NCBI GenBank assembly: GCA_902363335.1
Contig: CABIZV010000001.1
Span: 868,001-932,000, forward strand
DNA: 64,000 nucleotides
Source of the DNA: Enterobacteriaceae bacterium
GTDB lineage: Bacteria > Pseudomonadota > Gammaproteobacteria > Enterobacterales > Enterobacteriaceae
Direction: 5' to 3'
This document shows positions 29,669 to 37,990 of this stretch, in pieces. Position 1 is the first letter of the stretch. The number at the start of each line of letters is the position of its first letter. The translations under genes were made by a program, and so were the position numbers. The notes beneath the pieces are model-generated. The model made no database searches. It worked only from the letters and a program-made list of their open reading frames with translations, and was not told the DNA's origin.

Positions 29669-30487
29669 TTATTCATCCTTCTTCTGAGCACTTTTGAAAG
29701 CGATCTCCTTTGCTAACTCCAGCGTGTTAGCTGGCATTTGCCATTTTCTGTCATGTGCGAATTTATGGTTATTATCATTATCAAATCCTGCGAGTAGGGC
29801 TTTCGCGACAAATTTCGAACAATTATGCGTTAATACGTTAAATTTATGATCCCCGGAGTTTTTAATATGATCCTCAATATTTTTAACATTAAGGTTCGGA
29901 AGGAATACCACACTCTCATCCTGGAGCATATCATTCCAATTCGCCATCTCATTTAAAATATCATTCGTAAAACCATTCCGTTCATTTTCAATATAACGTG
30001 TCTCGTTGTCCTCTCCCGTAACATTATACATACTGAACATACCATCACTATGGTGTATAACAATTGCACTGTGTGCAGATTTGTTAAAACTTAGCAATGC
30101 AACATTGTTATCTTTTTCGGATAGTTTATTAATAATTCCATCAATCCTGTTGAAGACAATATTTTCATCAATGTTAACGGTGTGACTTCCTGTTTTAACT
30201 TCAGCTAACCAACATCTAATACCCCGAAAAAGTTTGTGAGGCTTTGCATTTCCACTTGAGACATCACTACTGTTCTGTTTTATATATTCCAGTGAGCTAG
30301 ACAATGTCGAAGATTTACGTGCCTGAGGAAAAGCCAAATCAACAGGTGTGTTTTCAACAATTTTCACCTTGCCAATATAACCACCAGAGTTGATTTCATT
30401 TTTGGTTCCCTTTGCGGTAAGGTCATAGGTTCCTCTGCCCTTACAAAAAAAACGGCTAATGCCTAAATTATTAAGTTTCATGCTCAT
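29669..30487 (-). CDS. hypothetical protein with a possible permuted papain-fold (His-then-Cys) motif
   Basis: A 272-aa protein, strongly AT-rich and lysine/asparagine-rich compared with the backbone. I recognise no named family. In the C-terminal half LLSFNKSAHSAIVIHHSDG (His on a beta strand) is followed about 75 residues later by LTHNCSKFVAKALLAG (Cys at a helix start). That His-before-Cys order is the layout of circularly permuted NlpC/P60, LRAT and PPPDE-type papain-fold enzymes, which act as peptidases, amidases or acyltransferases. There is no signal peptide. The foreign composition and lone enzyme-like domain resemble secreted effectors, but this is inference. Confidence 0.7.
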   Translation of the reverse strand: MSMKLNNLGISRFFCKGRGTYDLTAKGTKNEINSGGYIGKVKIVENTPVDLAFPQARKSSTLSSSLEYIKQNSSDVSSGNAKPHKLFRGIRCWLAEVKTGSHTVNIDENIVFNRIDGIINKLSEKDNNVALLSFNKSAHSAIVIHHSDGMFSMYNVTGEDNETRYIENERNGFTNDILNEMANWNDMLQDESVVFLPNLNVKNIEDHIKNSGDHKFNVLTHNCSKFVAKALLAGFDNDNNHKFAHDRKWQMPANTLELAKEIAFKSAQKKDE

Positions 30488-30691
30488 TATCTTTTATAGA
30501 AAAATCAAAAAACCATTGAATAGCGCCAGTTTCATATAAATAATTACTAACACATGAGTACATAATGTTTTATAGCATACGTCATCATTTCCGCCTTGCA
30601 AAAAACAATCATATGTTTAAATTATAACCTAACAAACCAGCCAAAATGATTCACGCCGACAAACGAGACCACTGAAAATCGTCTCCAACAT

Positions 30692-31309
30692 TTACATTTT
30701 TTTCTGTTTTATCAAGCGAGCCAACTCTTCCGCTGTTTTTTTTCTAAGAATATTCAGATCAATGTCGCCAAACTTTTTCATGAAAACATGATCGGTTAGC
30801 TTTGTGTTGATGATATTTCTTAATTTATTCTTATCATCACGAGATGGCGAAAAAACAGATAATCGCTCAATCTTTTCAGATAAAGACTTATTATTATACA
30901 ATATTTGTGAAATGCTACTTTGTGTGCATTTCGGATCTAGCTCCACCGAACCAAACTTAGATGAAATTCTACGGAAAAGATCATCTTTTTCTTTTTCATT
31001 TAGAATACGGCCATGTATCTCACATGCAGCATCGATAGTTTTATTAATCTCAGAAGACAATATACTGATCTTTTCTTCTCTAGACCATTCAGTCTTACAA
31101 CTATCTTTAAGTGCTCTATCTACTGATGATAATATCGCTTTGGTTTCAAACTTTTCCTTTACTCCACCAATTGAGAAGGTCATAACTTCATTTCTTGCTT
31201 TTAAGAAATTTCCGACAAAGCCGTATTTATTCTTTGAGAGAATTTCTAAATTACATAGTTTTCTATCGCATATGTTCTTTACCAGGAATGATGACGCTTT
31301 TGGAATCAT
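30692..31309 (-). CDS. hypothetical helical protein, AT-rich island
   Basis: A 205-aa protein I do not recognise. It is rich in Lys, Ser, Ile and Asn and looks almost wholly helical (for example SREEKISILSSEINKTIDAA and LNEKEKDDLFRRISSKFG), with no membrane span or signal peptide. It is on the same strand as, and about 200 bases upstream of, the putative papain-fold gene. It might be a chaperone, partner or second effector of that protein, on position alone. Confidence 0.65.
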   Translation of the reverse strand: MIPKASSFLVKNICDRKLCNLEILSKNKYGFVGNFLKARNEVMTFSIGGVKEKFETKAILSSVDRALKDSCKTEWSREEKISILSSEINKTIDAACEIHGRILNEKEKDDLFRRISSKFGSVELDPKCTQSSISQILYNNKSLSEKIERLSVFSPSRDDKNKLRNIINTKLTDHVFMKKFGDIDLNILRKKTAEELARLIKQKKM

Positions 31310-32034
31310 AGATATACCTCAAATATACATTGTAATACACCTTTCGTATATTAGAGCAAAATTTTATTTTTTTTATTAAAAAACGCTTTTAACCGCGAAT
31401 GGAGGTGTGTTGCCCCTATCAACCGATCACAGGAAAGCCTGCAGTTGGCACTACGGTTTATTATTTTGACACGTACCAAGATAAATACTTCATCAGTGAA
31501 ATCGATCGGTTCACCCTTCACTACTGTTTCAGTAAAGTTCCCGACATCGCCTTTCGTCCCAATAGGGTTGGTAGCAATCTCTGGTGAGACCGATGATAGT
31601 TATTAAGCATGCTAGATCTGTATCATAAGCCCCAACCCTCGGCCGGTCGTTGACATCTTTCGGCACCTCAACGCTATCCCCGTCCCCCCATCCAAGAAAG
31701 GCCATTGTTAATACCCAGAGATAATCCAGTGAGTATTGACATCCTGTCTTACTTTGTGTAAGCCGCTGAAATTTAGCCCAGAGAATCAAAGTTTAGATTG
31801 AGCATAGTTGTTTTTTTATATCTTACTCTCATGCTTTTCACTTAAATAACACCTCCTTTTAACTAACTGAGAATGAAGCATGCTTTTACCAACATCACGA
31901 CTTATTAATGGGCAAGTTAATAATGGTGCCATTTCAACACGAGTATCTAGCCAACAAAAATCAGGTGTTGAAAATAAAGTACATATACTAGTTATATGAC
32001 AGTTCAATAAAATGATTCGCGCGAAAAAGAATGG
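31310..32034. other. gene-poor stretch between the island and ompW
   Basis: About 725 bases without a convincing gene. Short open frames exist on both strands at 31399-31789 and overlap one another. That segment is less AT-rich than its flanks, and reading frames break repeatedly on the minus strand, which suggests a decayed gene I cannot identify. 31800-32030 is AT-rich with nothing recognisable. Confidence 0.5.
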
Positions 32035-32066
32035 AAAAAGCTGGTCATACAATAACCAGCTTTTTT
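32035..32066. terminator. ompW terminator
   Basis: AAAAAGCTGGT-N9-ACCAGCTTTTTT, a stem with T-tracts on both strands, 11 bases after the ompW stop codon. It is a strong, potentially bidirectional terminator. Confidence 0.88.
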
Positions 32067-32076
32067 GCAGAAGAAA

Positions 32077-32712
32077 TCAGAAGCGATAGCCAGCTGAGAA
32101 CATAAACACCCACGGATCCAGACGCGTACTCACGCTCTGGTTCACACCACCCGCTTTAAACTTCACGTTGGTGTCGATATCCATGTACCAGACCGACATG
32201 TTCACCAGCCAATCACGGTTAATCAAATAATCCAGCCCCACCTGACCTGCCGCACCCCAGGAGTCGTCCAGACTGAGATCGGAAAGACCCGCTTCTTTCC
32301 CAGTGTCATTAAAGTCGTTATCAAAGAAAGTGGTGTAGTTAATCCCCGCTCCGACGTATGGGCGGAATTTACTCTGCGCATCGCCAAAATACCACTGCGC
32401 CATCAGCGTCGGTGGTAATTGATGGACGGTGGCAATATTGCCCGTTGGCCCGGTACCCACTTTATGGCGGAATGGGCTAGCAGCCAGTAACTCAATACCG
32501 ATGTTATCGGTCGCCATATAGGTAAAGGTTAAGCCGAGCTGCGTATTATTACTGACGTTAAAACTGCCGAGGCTTCCCAGAACATTATCCGACCCTTCGG
32601 TTGGACGAACCGTCGCAGACCCCGCACGAATGAAAAACTCGCCTGCCTCATGCGCCCAGACGCTGCCAGATAAGGTGCTTAACGCCAATGCAACCACTGC
32701 TAACTTTTTCAT
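32077..32712 (-). CDS. ompW: outer-membrane protein W
   Basis: An eight-stranded beta-barrel porin-like protein, 211 aa from ATG 32712. It has a signal peptide of about 21 residues (MKKLAVVALALSTLSGSVWA, cleavage before HEAGEF), alternating barrel strands and the C-terminal FSAGYRF ending in Phe needed for BAM insertion. OmpW is induced under low oxygen in E. coli and forms a narrow hydrophobic channel. An FNR-like site is about 100 bases upstream. It is divergent from yciC. Confidence 0.97.
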   Translation of the reverse strand: MKKLAVVALALSTLSGSVWAHEAGEFFIRAGSATVRPTEGSDNVLGSLGSFNVSNNTQLGLTFTYMATDNIGIELLAASPFRHKVGTGPTGNIATVHQLPPTLMAQWYFGDAQSKFRPYVGAGINYTTFFDNDFNDTGKEAGLSDLSLDDSWGAAGQVGLDYLINRDWLVNMSVWYMDIDTNVKFKAGGVNQSVSTRLDPWVFMFSAGYRF

Positions 32713-33098
32713 ATCCACTTCCTCGTTATGGTTTTTCAAGCGCGGCAAATATACCTATAACGAGTTACTTTTGATCATTCATAGATCACATAAAGTCATG
32801 AGATTTAACTTTTATTGATCCAGATTAATTTTTACGCCTTTGTAACATAAGGTGATTAATAACCAGATCAATTTCCCACGCGTCACAACCCTCGCTCTGA
32901 TGACGGATATTGGAGGATTAATCGGCGGCATAAACAGCCTATGCTTATCTTATGTACAGTTCCCTGCTCCAAGAGGTCGGATACCGCTTCCTCTTTACAA
33001 AGATATACTTAGCGGGTGTCCTGCGAAGAGTGCTACGGTCGCGAGATTTGCGGTACAATTGCCGGCTAATTAACACCTGCAATACTCAAGGAGAGTGC
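32713..33098. other. ompW-yciC divergent regulatory region
   Basis: 386 bases without a gene, AT-rich near ompW. It holds the FNR-like site described separately and presumably the yciC-yciB-yciA promoter close to 33040-33060. No small RNA was recognised. Confidence 0.5.
32815..32828. promoter_or_regulatory. FNR-box-like site upstream of ompW
   Basis: TTGAT-CCAG-ATTAA differs at one position from the FNR consensus TTGAT-N4-ATCAA. It lies 103 bases before the ompW start codon, and ompW is a known FNR-activated gene in E. coli. Confidence 0.6.
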
Positions 33099-33842
33099 AT
33101 GTCTATCACGGCGCAGTCTGTATACCGTGACACGGGTAATTTTTTCCGTAATCAGTTTGTTACCATCTTACTGATTTCATTGCTCTGTTCATTTATCACG
33201 GTGGTGCTCGGCCATGCCTTCTCTCCCAGCGAAGAGCAGCTTGCTACCCTGACGGTCGGCGATCATCTTACCGGGAGCACCGGTCTGTTTGATTTGGTTC
33301 AAAATATGACGCCGGAACAACAGCAAATCTTGTTGCAGTCCTCTGCGGCCTCAACGTTTGCTGGACTGATTGGCAACGCCATTCTGGCAGGCGGCATCTT
33401 GCTGATGATACAGCTGATTTCTGCCGGTCAGCCGGTTAGCGCTTTGCGCGCCATCGGGGCGAGCGCGCTGGTGCTGCCTAAGCTGCTGCTGCTCATCTTT
33501 ATCAGCACTTTCCTGATTCAGATGGGCGTGATGCTGATTGTCGTTCCGGGGATTTTGCTGGCTATCGTGCTGGCCTTCGCGCCGGTGATGATGGTGCAGG
33601 ATAAACTTGGCGTCTTTTCTGCCATGCGCAACAGCACCCATCTTGGTTGGGCCAATATGCGTCTTATCGCGCCGGCGGTTGTCGGTTGGATGCTGGCCAA
33701 AACCCTGCTGTTGCTGTTTGCCTCGAGCTTTGCCGTGCTTACCCCCTACCTGGGTGCGGTGGTGCTCAATACGCTGAGCAACCTGATATCGGCCCTGTTG
33801 CTGATTTATTTATTCCGCATGTATATGCTTATTCGTAACTAA
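33099..33842 (+). CDS. yciC: inner-membrane protein YciC (UPF0259)
   Basis: A 247-aa multi-pass membrane protein, equal in length to E. coli YciC, starting at ATG 33099 ([16 protein letters not shown]) after GGAGAG. About six spans are visible. [19 protein letters not shown] and [15 protein letters not shown] are conserved. Function unknown. It heads a cluster with yciB and yciA. Confidence 0.94.
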   Translation: MSITAQSVYRDTGNFFRNQFVTILLISLLCSFITVVLGHAFSPSEEQLATLTVGDHLTGSTGLFDLVQNMTPEQQQILLQSSAASTFAGLIGNAILAGGILLMIQLISAGQPVSALRAIGASALVLPKLLLLIFISTFLIQMGVMLIVVPGILLAIVLAFAPVMMVQDKLGVFSAMRNSTHLGWANMRLIAPAVVGWMLAKTLLLLFASSFAVLTPYLGAVVLNTLSNLISALLLIYLFRMYMLIRN

Positions 33843-33889
33843 TCTGATGCTGTCCATTCGTGGACAGCGCTGAACGACGGAATCGAAGT

Positions 33890-34429
33890 ATGAAGCAGTT
33901 TCTGGATTTTTTACCGCTGGTGGTTTTCTTCGCTTTTTACAAAATTTATGACATTTACACCGCGACGGCGGCGCTGATTGTCGCGACGGCTGTGGTACTG
34001 ATTTACAGCTGGGTGCGCTATCGTAAAGTTGAAAAAATGGCGCTGATCACCTTCGTCCTGGTCGCCGTCTTTGGTGGCTTGACCCTGTTCTTCCACAACG
34101 ATGAATTCATTAAGTGGAAAGTGACCGTTATTTACGCGCTGTTCGCCGGCGCGCTCCTGGTCAGCCAGTGGGTGATGAAAAAGCCGCTGATCCAGCGCAT
34201 GCTGGGTAAAGAATTAACCCTGCCGCAAGCGGTATGGTCGAAGCTAAACCTCGCCTGGGCGGTCTTTTTCATCCTCTGTGGGCTCGCGAATATTTATATC
34301 GCCTTCTGGTTACCGCAAAATATCTGGGTCAACTTTAAGGTGTTCGGTTTAACGGCGTTAACGCTGGTATTTACCGTGTTAAGCGGCTTTTATATCTACC
34401 GCCACATGCCACAAGACGACCATAAGTAA
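33890..34429 (+). CDS. yciB: inner-membrane septation protein YciB (IspZ/septation protein A)
   Basis: A 179-aa polytopic protein with five or so spans, starting [19 protein letters not shown] at ATG 33890. Homologues affect cell-envelope synthesis and septation; the E. coli protein interacts with elongation and division proteins. It sits between yciC and yciA as in K-12. Confidence 0.95.
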   Translation: MKQFLDFLPLVVFFAFYKIYDIYTATAALIVATAVVLIYSWVRYRKVEKMALITFVLVAVFGGLTLFFHNDEFIKWKVTVIYALFAGALLVSQWVMKKPLIQRMLGKELTLPQAVWSKLNLAWAVFFILCGLANIYIAFWLPQNIWVNFKVFGLTALTLVFTVLSGFYIYRHMPQDDHK

Positions 34430-34444
34430 GCACAGAGAATAAGA

Positions 34445-34843
34445 ATGACACAACAAAATGACGCTCCTCAGGGTGAGCTGGTATTACGCACATTAGCGAT
34501 GCCTGCGGATACCAATGCCAACGGCGATATTTTCGGCGGTTGGATCATGTCACAAATGGATATTGGTGGCGCCATTATGGCGAAAGAAGTGGCGCACGGC
34601 CGCGTAGTCACCGTACGGGTTGATGGTATGACCTTCCTGCGGCCCGTTGCGGTGGGCGACGTGGTGTGCTGCTATGCACGCTGCGTAAAACGCGGCAATA
34701 CGTCGATAACCATCAATATTGAAGTGTGGGTGAAGAAGGTTTCTTCCGAGCCGATAGGTCAGCGTTACAAAGCGACCGAGGCGCTGTTTATCTACGTCGT
34801 CGTCGACCCGCAAGGAAAACCGCGCGCTATTCCTGCAGCGTAA
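34445..34843 (+). CDS. yciA: acyl-CoA thioesterase YciA
   Basis: A 132-aa hot-dog-fold thioesterase hydrolysing a broad range of acyl-CoAs. The signature PADTNANGDIFGGWIMSQMD near residue 20 includes the catalytic Asn/Asp region. It starts at ATG 34445. In K-12 the next gene is tonB; here it is yniB across a short terminator. Confidence 0.96.
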   Translation: MTQQNDAPQGELVLRTLAMPADTNANGDIFGGWIMSQMDIGGAIMAKEVAHGRVVTVRVDGMTFLRPVAVGDVVCCYARCVKRGNTSITINIEVWVKKVSSEPIGQRYKATEALFIYVVVDPQGKPRAIPAA

Positions 34844-34847
34844 TCCC

Positions 34848-34874
34848 AAGCCCGGCAATTTTGCCGGGCTTGTT
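34848..34874. terminator. terminator between convergent yciA and yniB
   Basis: AAGCCCGGCAA-TT-TTGCCGGGCTT, a near-perfect stem just after yciA and five bases from the yniB stop codon. It can serve both strands and marks the rearrangement junction with respect to K-12. Confidence 0.8.
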
Positions 34875-34878
34875 GCAT

Positions 34879-35415
34879 TTAAAGGAAACCCAATACTTTT
34901 AAGACGAAGTAGCCCACCACAATCACGATAATCGGCAGGACGTACAGCGGGAAAAACTGAACGAAAATGGTATGGCGCGGCACTTCAACACGCGCTTCCA
35001 GCGCTTCACGGCTTAGACCTTCCGCCCCTTTCGCTTTCTCCAGAATCAGTTGGTCGTTCACCCCTTCACGCAGGAACTTCGCCTGGCGCGACATACGCGC
35101 CCCGGAATCCTGTAGCGCCAGCGCCACAAAAATCAGTGCGAAAATAACCCAGAACAGAACGTTCAGGCTGTTGCTGAAGTCTGGCTGCGGTGAGTTGTAC
35201 CAGAACACATTTAAAAATGGCGTATTGAAACGCATCATTTCGACCATCACGTGGACAAAATCCATCATGACGGCATCGATTCCTGGCTGCTTAGCACTGT
35301 GCTCATACATAAATTTAAGCAAGGAAATCAAGGTCGAAATCAGCGCGGGAATAAAGATAATCCACCCGGCAATGCGCTTAAGTATGGCAATGCGTCCAGC
35401 TTGTTGATACGTCAT
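34879..35415 (-). CDS. yniB: inner-membrane protein YniB
   Basis: A 178-aa membrane protein equal in length to E. coli YniB, with spans near residues 15-35, 85-102 and 155-176. The conserved soluble stretch is ALQDSGARMSRQAKFLREGV. Function unknown. It is divergent from hxpB, as in K-12. Its downstream neighbour yciA belongs to a different chromosomal position in K-12. Confidence 0.95.
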   Translation of the reverse strand: MTYQQAGRIAILKRIAGWIIFIPALISTLISLLKFMYEHSAKQPGIDAVMMDFVHVMVEMMRFNTPFLNVFWYNSPQPDFSNSLNVLFWVIFALIFVALALQDSGARMSRQAKFLREGVNDQLILEKAKGAEGLSREALEARVEVPRHTIFVQFFPLYVLPIIVIVVGYFVLKVLGFL

Positions 35416-35548
35416 GGGTTCCCCTTGTTAAGACGCTTTATTTCGGGACTCAGCCTCAGTCTATCTGCTGATGGCGACTTTCGCCCGACTTTACGCCGGA
35501 TATGATATACCATTCACCTGCATTCGTTATCCTAAAGGAGAGGTTGTT

Positions 35549-36217
35549 ATGTCCGCCGAGCGCCAAATACGTGCTGCGATTTTTGATATGGATGGTTTAC
35601 TGATCGATTCTGAACCGTTGTGGGATCGTGCTGAGCACGAAGTGCTGGGGGAACTGGGCGTCGACTTTAACCGTCGCCATGAGCTTCCTGACACCCGTGG
35701 TTTGCGTATCGATTTGGTCGTCGATTTGTGGTTTGGGCAGCAACCGTGGAGCGGGCCTGACCGCGCGACCGTGGTGAAACGCATCATCGCCAGCGTGATA
35801 TCGCAGGTCGAAGCCACACAGCCACTCCTGCCCGGCGTACGCGAAGCGGTTGCGCTGTGCAAGGCATCAGGGTTAAAAGTGGGCCTCGCCTCTGCCTCAC
35901 CGCTCTATATGCTGGAAAAAGTGCTCGCCTTATTTGACCTGCGCGAGCAGTTTGACGCGCTGGCCTCCGCCGATACGCTGGCTTACAGCAAACCGCATCC
36001 GCAGGTCTATCTCAACTGCGCCGCTGAGCTGGGCGTAGATCCGCTGTGCTGCGTGGCGCTGGAAGATTCCGTCAACGGCATGATAGCCAGCAAAGCGGCG
36101 CGTATGCGCTCGATTGTCGTCCCTGATGCGGCAAGCCAGCAGGATCCTCGCTTTAGCCTGGCCGACGTCAAGCTATCGTCCCTGGCCTCTCTAACTCGCG
36201 AAAATCTGTGCGGCTAA
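35549..36217 (+). CDS. hxpB: hexitol phosphatase B (HAD family)
   Basis: Formerly yniC. A 222-aa HAD-superfamily sugar-phosphate phosphatase with the nucleophile motif FDMDGLLIDSEP near residue 13, motif II SAS, and motif IV ALEDSVNGM. The E. coli enzyme removes phosphate from sorbitol-6-P, 2-deoxyglucose-6-P and related sugars. ATG 35549 follows AAAGGAGAGG, so the upstream extension is rejected. Confidence 0.95.
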   Translation: MSAERQIRAAIFDMDGLLIDSEPLWDRAEHEVLGELGVDFNRRHELPDTRGLRIDLVVDLWFGQQPWSGPDRATVVKRIIASVISQVEATQPLLPGVREAVALCKASGLKVGLASASPLYMLEKVLALFDLREQFDALASADTLAYSKPHPQVYLNCAAELGVDPLCCVALEDSVNGMIASKAARMRSIVVPDAASQQDPRFSLADVKLSSLASLTRENLCG

Positions 36218-36371
36218 CCAGCCTGCGGGCACTTATTGTGCCCGCAAATGCTAGCCACCTCATAAAAATGAAACGCTGTTTTAAATTTATTTGAATTTTA
36301 CGCCTCTCCCTTCTATGCTTTGCCCTGTAGTCATCCATCCAAAATCAATAAAAGCAAAGACAGGGGTCGAC

Positions 36372-37133
36372 ATGATTCTTAATGCATTCAATTTGCAAGG
36401 TAAAGTGGCACTCGTCACCGGGTGCGATAAAGGTCTGGGTCAAGGAATGGCGCTCGGGTTAGCCGAAGCGGGTTGCGATATTGTCAGCGTCAGCCGCCGC
36501 GTGCCGCAAGAAACGGCAGAAAAAGTGAAGGCGCTTGGGCGGCAACTTTATGCCATTCAGGCCGATCTGAGTCAGCCGGACAGCATTGCCGATATTGTCC
36601 CCACCGCCGTAAAAGCCGCCGGACGCATCGATATTCTGGTCAATAATGCTGGCACTATACGCCGCGAAGATGCGCTGACCTTTAGCGAGAAAGATTGGGA
36701 CGAGGTGATGAACCTGAATCTGAAATCGGTCTTTTTCCTCTCACAAGCGGTGGCGAAACAGTTTCTGACCCAGGGTAGTGGCGGAAAAATCATTAATATT
36801 GCGTCAATGCTCTCTTTCCAGGGCGGGATACGTGTGCCATCCTACACCGCCTCAAAAAGCGGAGTATTAGGCATCACTCGTTTATTGGCCAACGAGTGGG
36901 CGCAGCACAATATCAACGTTAACGCGATTGCCCCGGGGTATATGGCGACCGACAATACGCAGCAGCTGCGCGAAGACAGCGAGCGCAGCAAAGAAATCCT
37001 CGACAGGATCCCCGCCGCGCGCTGGGGCACCCCGGAAGATCTCAAAGGTCCGGTGGTCTTTCTCGCCTCCCCGGCTTCTGATTACATCAATGGTTATACG
37101 GTAGCCGTTGACGGGGGTTGGCTGGCACGTTAA
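36372..37133 (+). CDS. kduD: KduD-type 2-dehydro-3-deoxygluconate 5-dehydrogenase (SDR)
   Basis: A 253-aa SDR, the length of E. coli KduD, sharing long stretches: FSEKDWDEVMNLNLKSVFF, KIINIASMLSFQGGIRVPSY and INVNAIAPGYMATDN. TGCDKGLGQG binds NAD, and Ser (IASM), YTASK complete the active site. KduD interconverts 2,5-diketo-3-deoxygluconate and 2-keto-3-deoxygluconate in uronate/pectin breakdown. Here it stands alone, without kduI, between hxpB and ydjM, so it may be a paralogue with another 3-deoxy-keto-sugar substrate. This gene is not at this place in K-12. Confidence 0.85.
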   Translation: MILNAFNLQGKVALVTGCDKGLGQGMALGLAEAGCDIVSVSRRVPQETAEKVKALGRQLYAIQADLSQPDSIADIVPTAVKAAGRIDILVNNAGTIRREDALTFSEKDWDEVMNLNLKSVFFLSQAVAKQFLTQGSGGKIINIASMLSFQGGIRVPSYTASKSGVLGITRLLANEWAQHNINVNAIAPGYMATDNTQQLREDSERSKEILDRIPAARWGTPEDLKGPVVFLASPASDYINGYTVAVDGGWLAR

Positions 37134-37170
37134 TTTTTTGACAAAGAGTTACACTGTAACCACTTCCGCC

Positions 37171-37190
37171 TACTGTATAAAAACCCTATA
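37171..37190. promoter_or_regulatory. LexA box 1 (degenerate) upstream of ydjM
   Basis: TACTGTATAAAAACCCTATA has a good left half-site and a poor right half-site. E. coli ydjM likewise carries a second, weaker LexA site beside the strong one. Confidence 0.5.
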
Positions 37191-37208
37191 CTGTATGAAT
37201 CTACAGAA
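37189..37208. promoter_or_regulatory. LexA box 2 upstream of ydjM
   Basis: TACTGTATGAATCTACAGAA fits CTG-N10-CAG. It lies 14 bases before the ydjM ATG and covers a TATACT -10-like box, so SOS repression of ydjM is likely. Confidence 0.82.
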
Positions 37209-37222
37209 TAATGGGTTTTATC

Positions 37223-37813
37223 ATGACGGCGGAAGGTCATCTGCTCTTTTCCATCGCCTGCGCGGTGTTTGCTAAAAATGCCGAACTGACGCCTGTGTTA
37301 GCGCAGGGAGACTGGTGGCATGTGGTGCCTTCAGCCATTTTGACCTGTCTGCTGCCCGACATCGATCATCCCCGCTCCTTTCTCGGGCAGCGGCTAAGCT
37401 GGCTGTCTAAACCGATTGCGCGAATGTTTGGCCACCGCGGGTTTACTCATAGCCTGCTGGCGGTATTTGCCCTGCTTACCGTGTTTTACCTCAAAGTACC
37501 GGATAGCTGGATTGTTCCCGCAGATGCGCTGCAAGGCATGGTGCTGGGTTATCTGAGTCATATTCTTGCCGATATGCTGACGCCCGCTGGAGTGCCCCTA
37601 CTTTGGCCGTGCCGCTGGCGTTTTCGTTTGCCTATTCTCGCGCCGCGCAAAGGCAACCAGCTTGAGCGTGTGCTGTGCATGGCGCTTTTTGCCTACGCCG
37701 TGTTTATGCCGCAGTCACTCCCCGACAACAGCGCCGTACGCTGGTCATCCTCGGTTATTAATATGCTGCAAAACGATTTCAATCGGTTTATCCATGGGCG
37801 AGCTGAGCAATAA
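37223..37813 (+). CDS. ydjM: SOS-inducible inner-membrane protein YdjM
   Basis: A 196-aa DUF457-type membrane protein, the same length as in E. coli. It starts at ATG 37223 (MTAEGHLLFSIACAVF). Conserved metal-hydrolase-like His/Asp motifs are visible (LPDIDHPRSFLGQR, FGHRGFTHS, HILADMLTPAGV), as in LexA-regulated YdjM and related membrane-bound hydrolase-like proteins. Regulated by LexA through two boxes upstream. Confidence 0.94.
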   Translation: MTAEGHLLFSIACAVFAKNAELTPVLAQGDWWHVVPSAILTCLLPDIDHPRSFLGQRLSWLSKPIARMFGHRGFTHSLLAVFALLTVFYLKVPDSWIVPADALQGMVLGYLSHILADMLTPAGVPLLWPCRWRFRLPILAPRKGNQLERVLCMALFAYAVFMPQSLPDNSAVRWSSSVINMLQNDFNRFIHGRAEQ

Positions 37814-37990
37814 TTCAGCGCAAAGCGCTTTTTTGGCATAAACAATTCCATTTGGATATAAGCGTGTTATTCCACTTCTGTTAACCTTCTCACATACAGA
37901 CAAATCTTTACGGATTTGTTCTAAAAAAGACTCGCCGCAGCGCGGCTTATGGCTGCCGGACGGCGTGGACAAATTTTCAGGAGAACGGGG

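Noticed and set aside
30804..31379. A 191-codon plus-strand frame opposite the 205-aa island gene
   Set aside because: It is Phe/Ser/Leu-rich antisense sequence typical of the complement of a Lys-rich gene, with no ribosome-binding site.
31816..32052. A 78-codon minus-strand frame upstream of the ompW terminator
   Set aside because: AT-rich, no ribosome-binding site, ends in the ompW terminator and resembles no protein.
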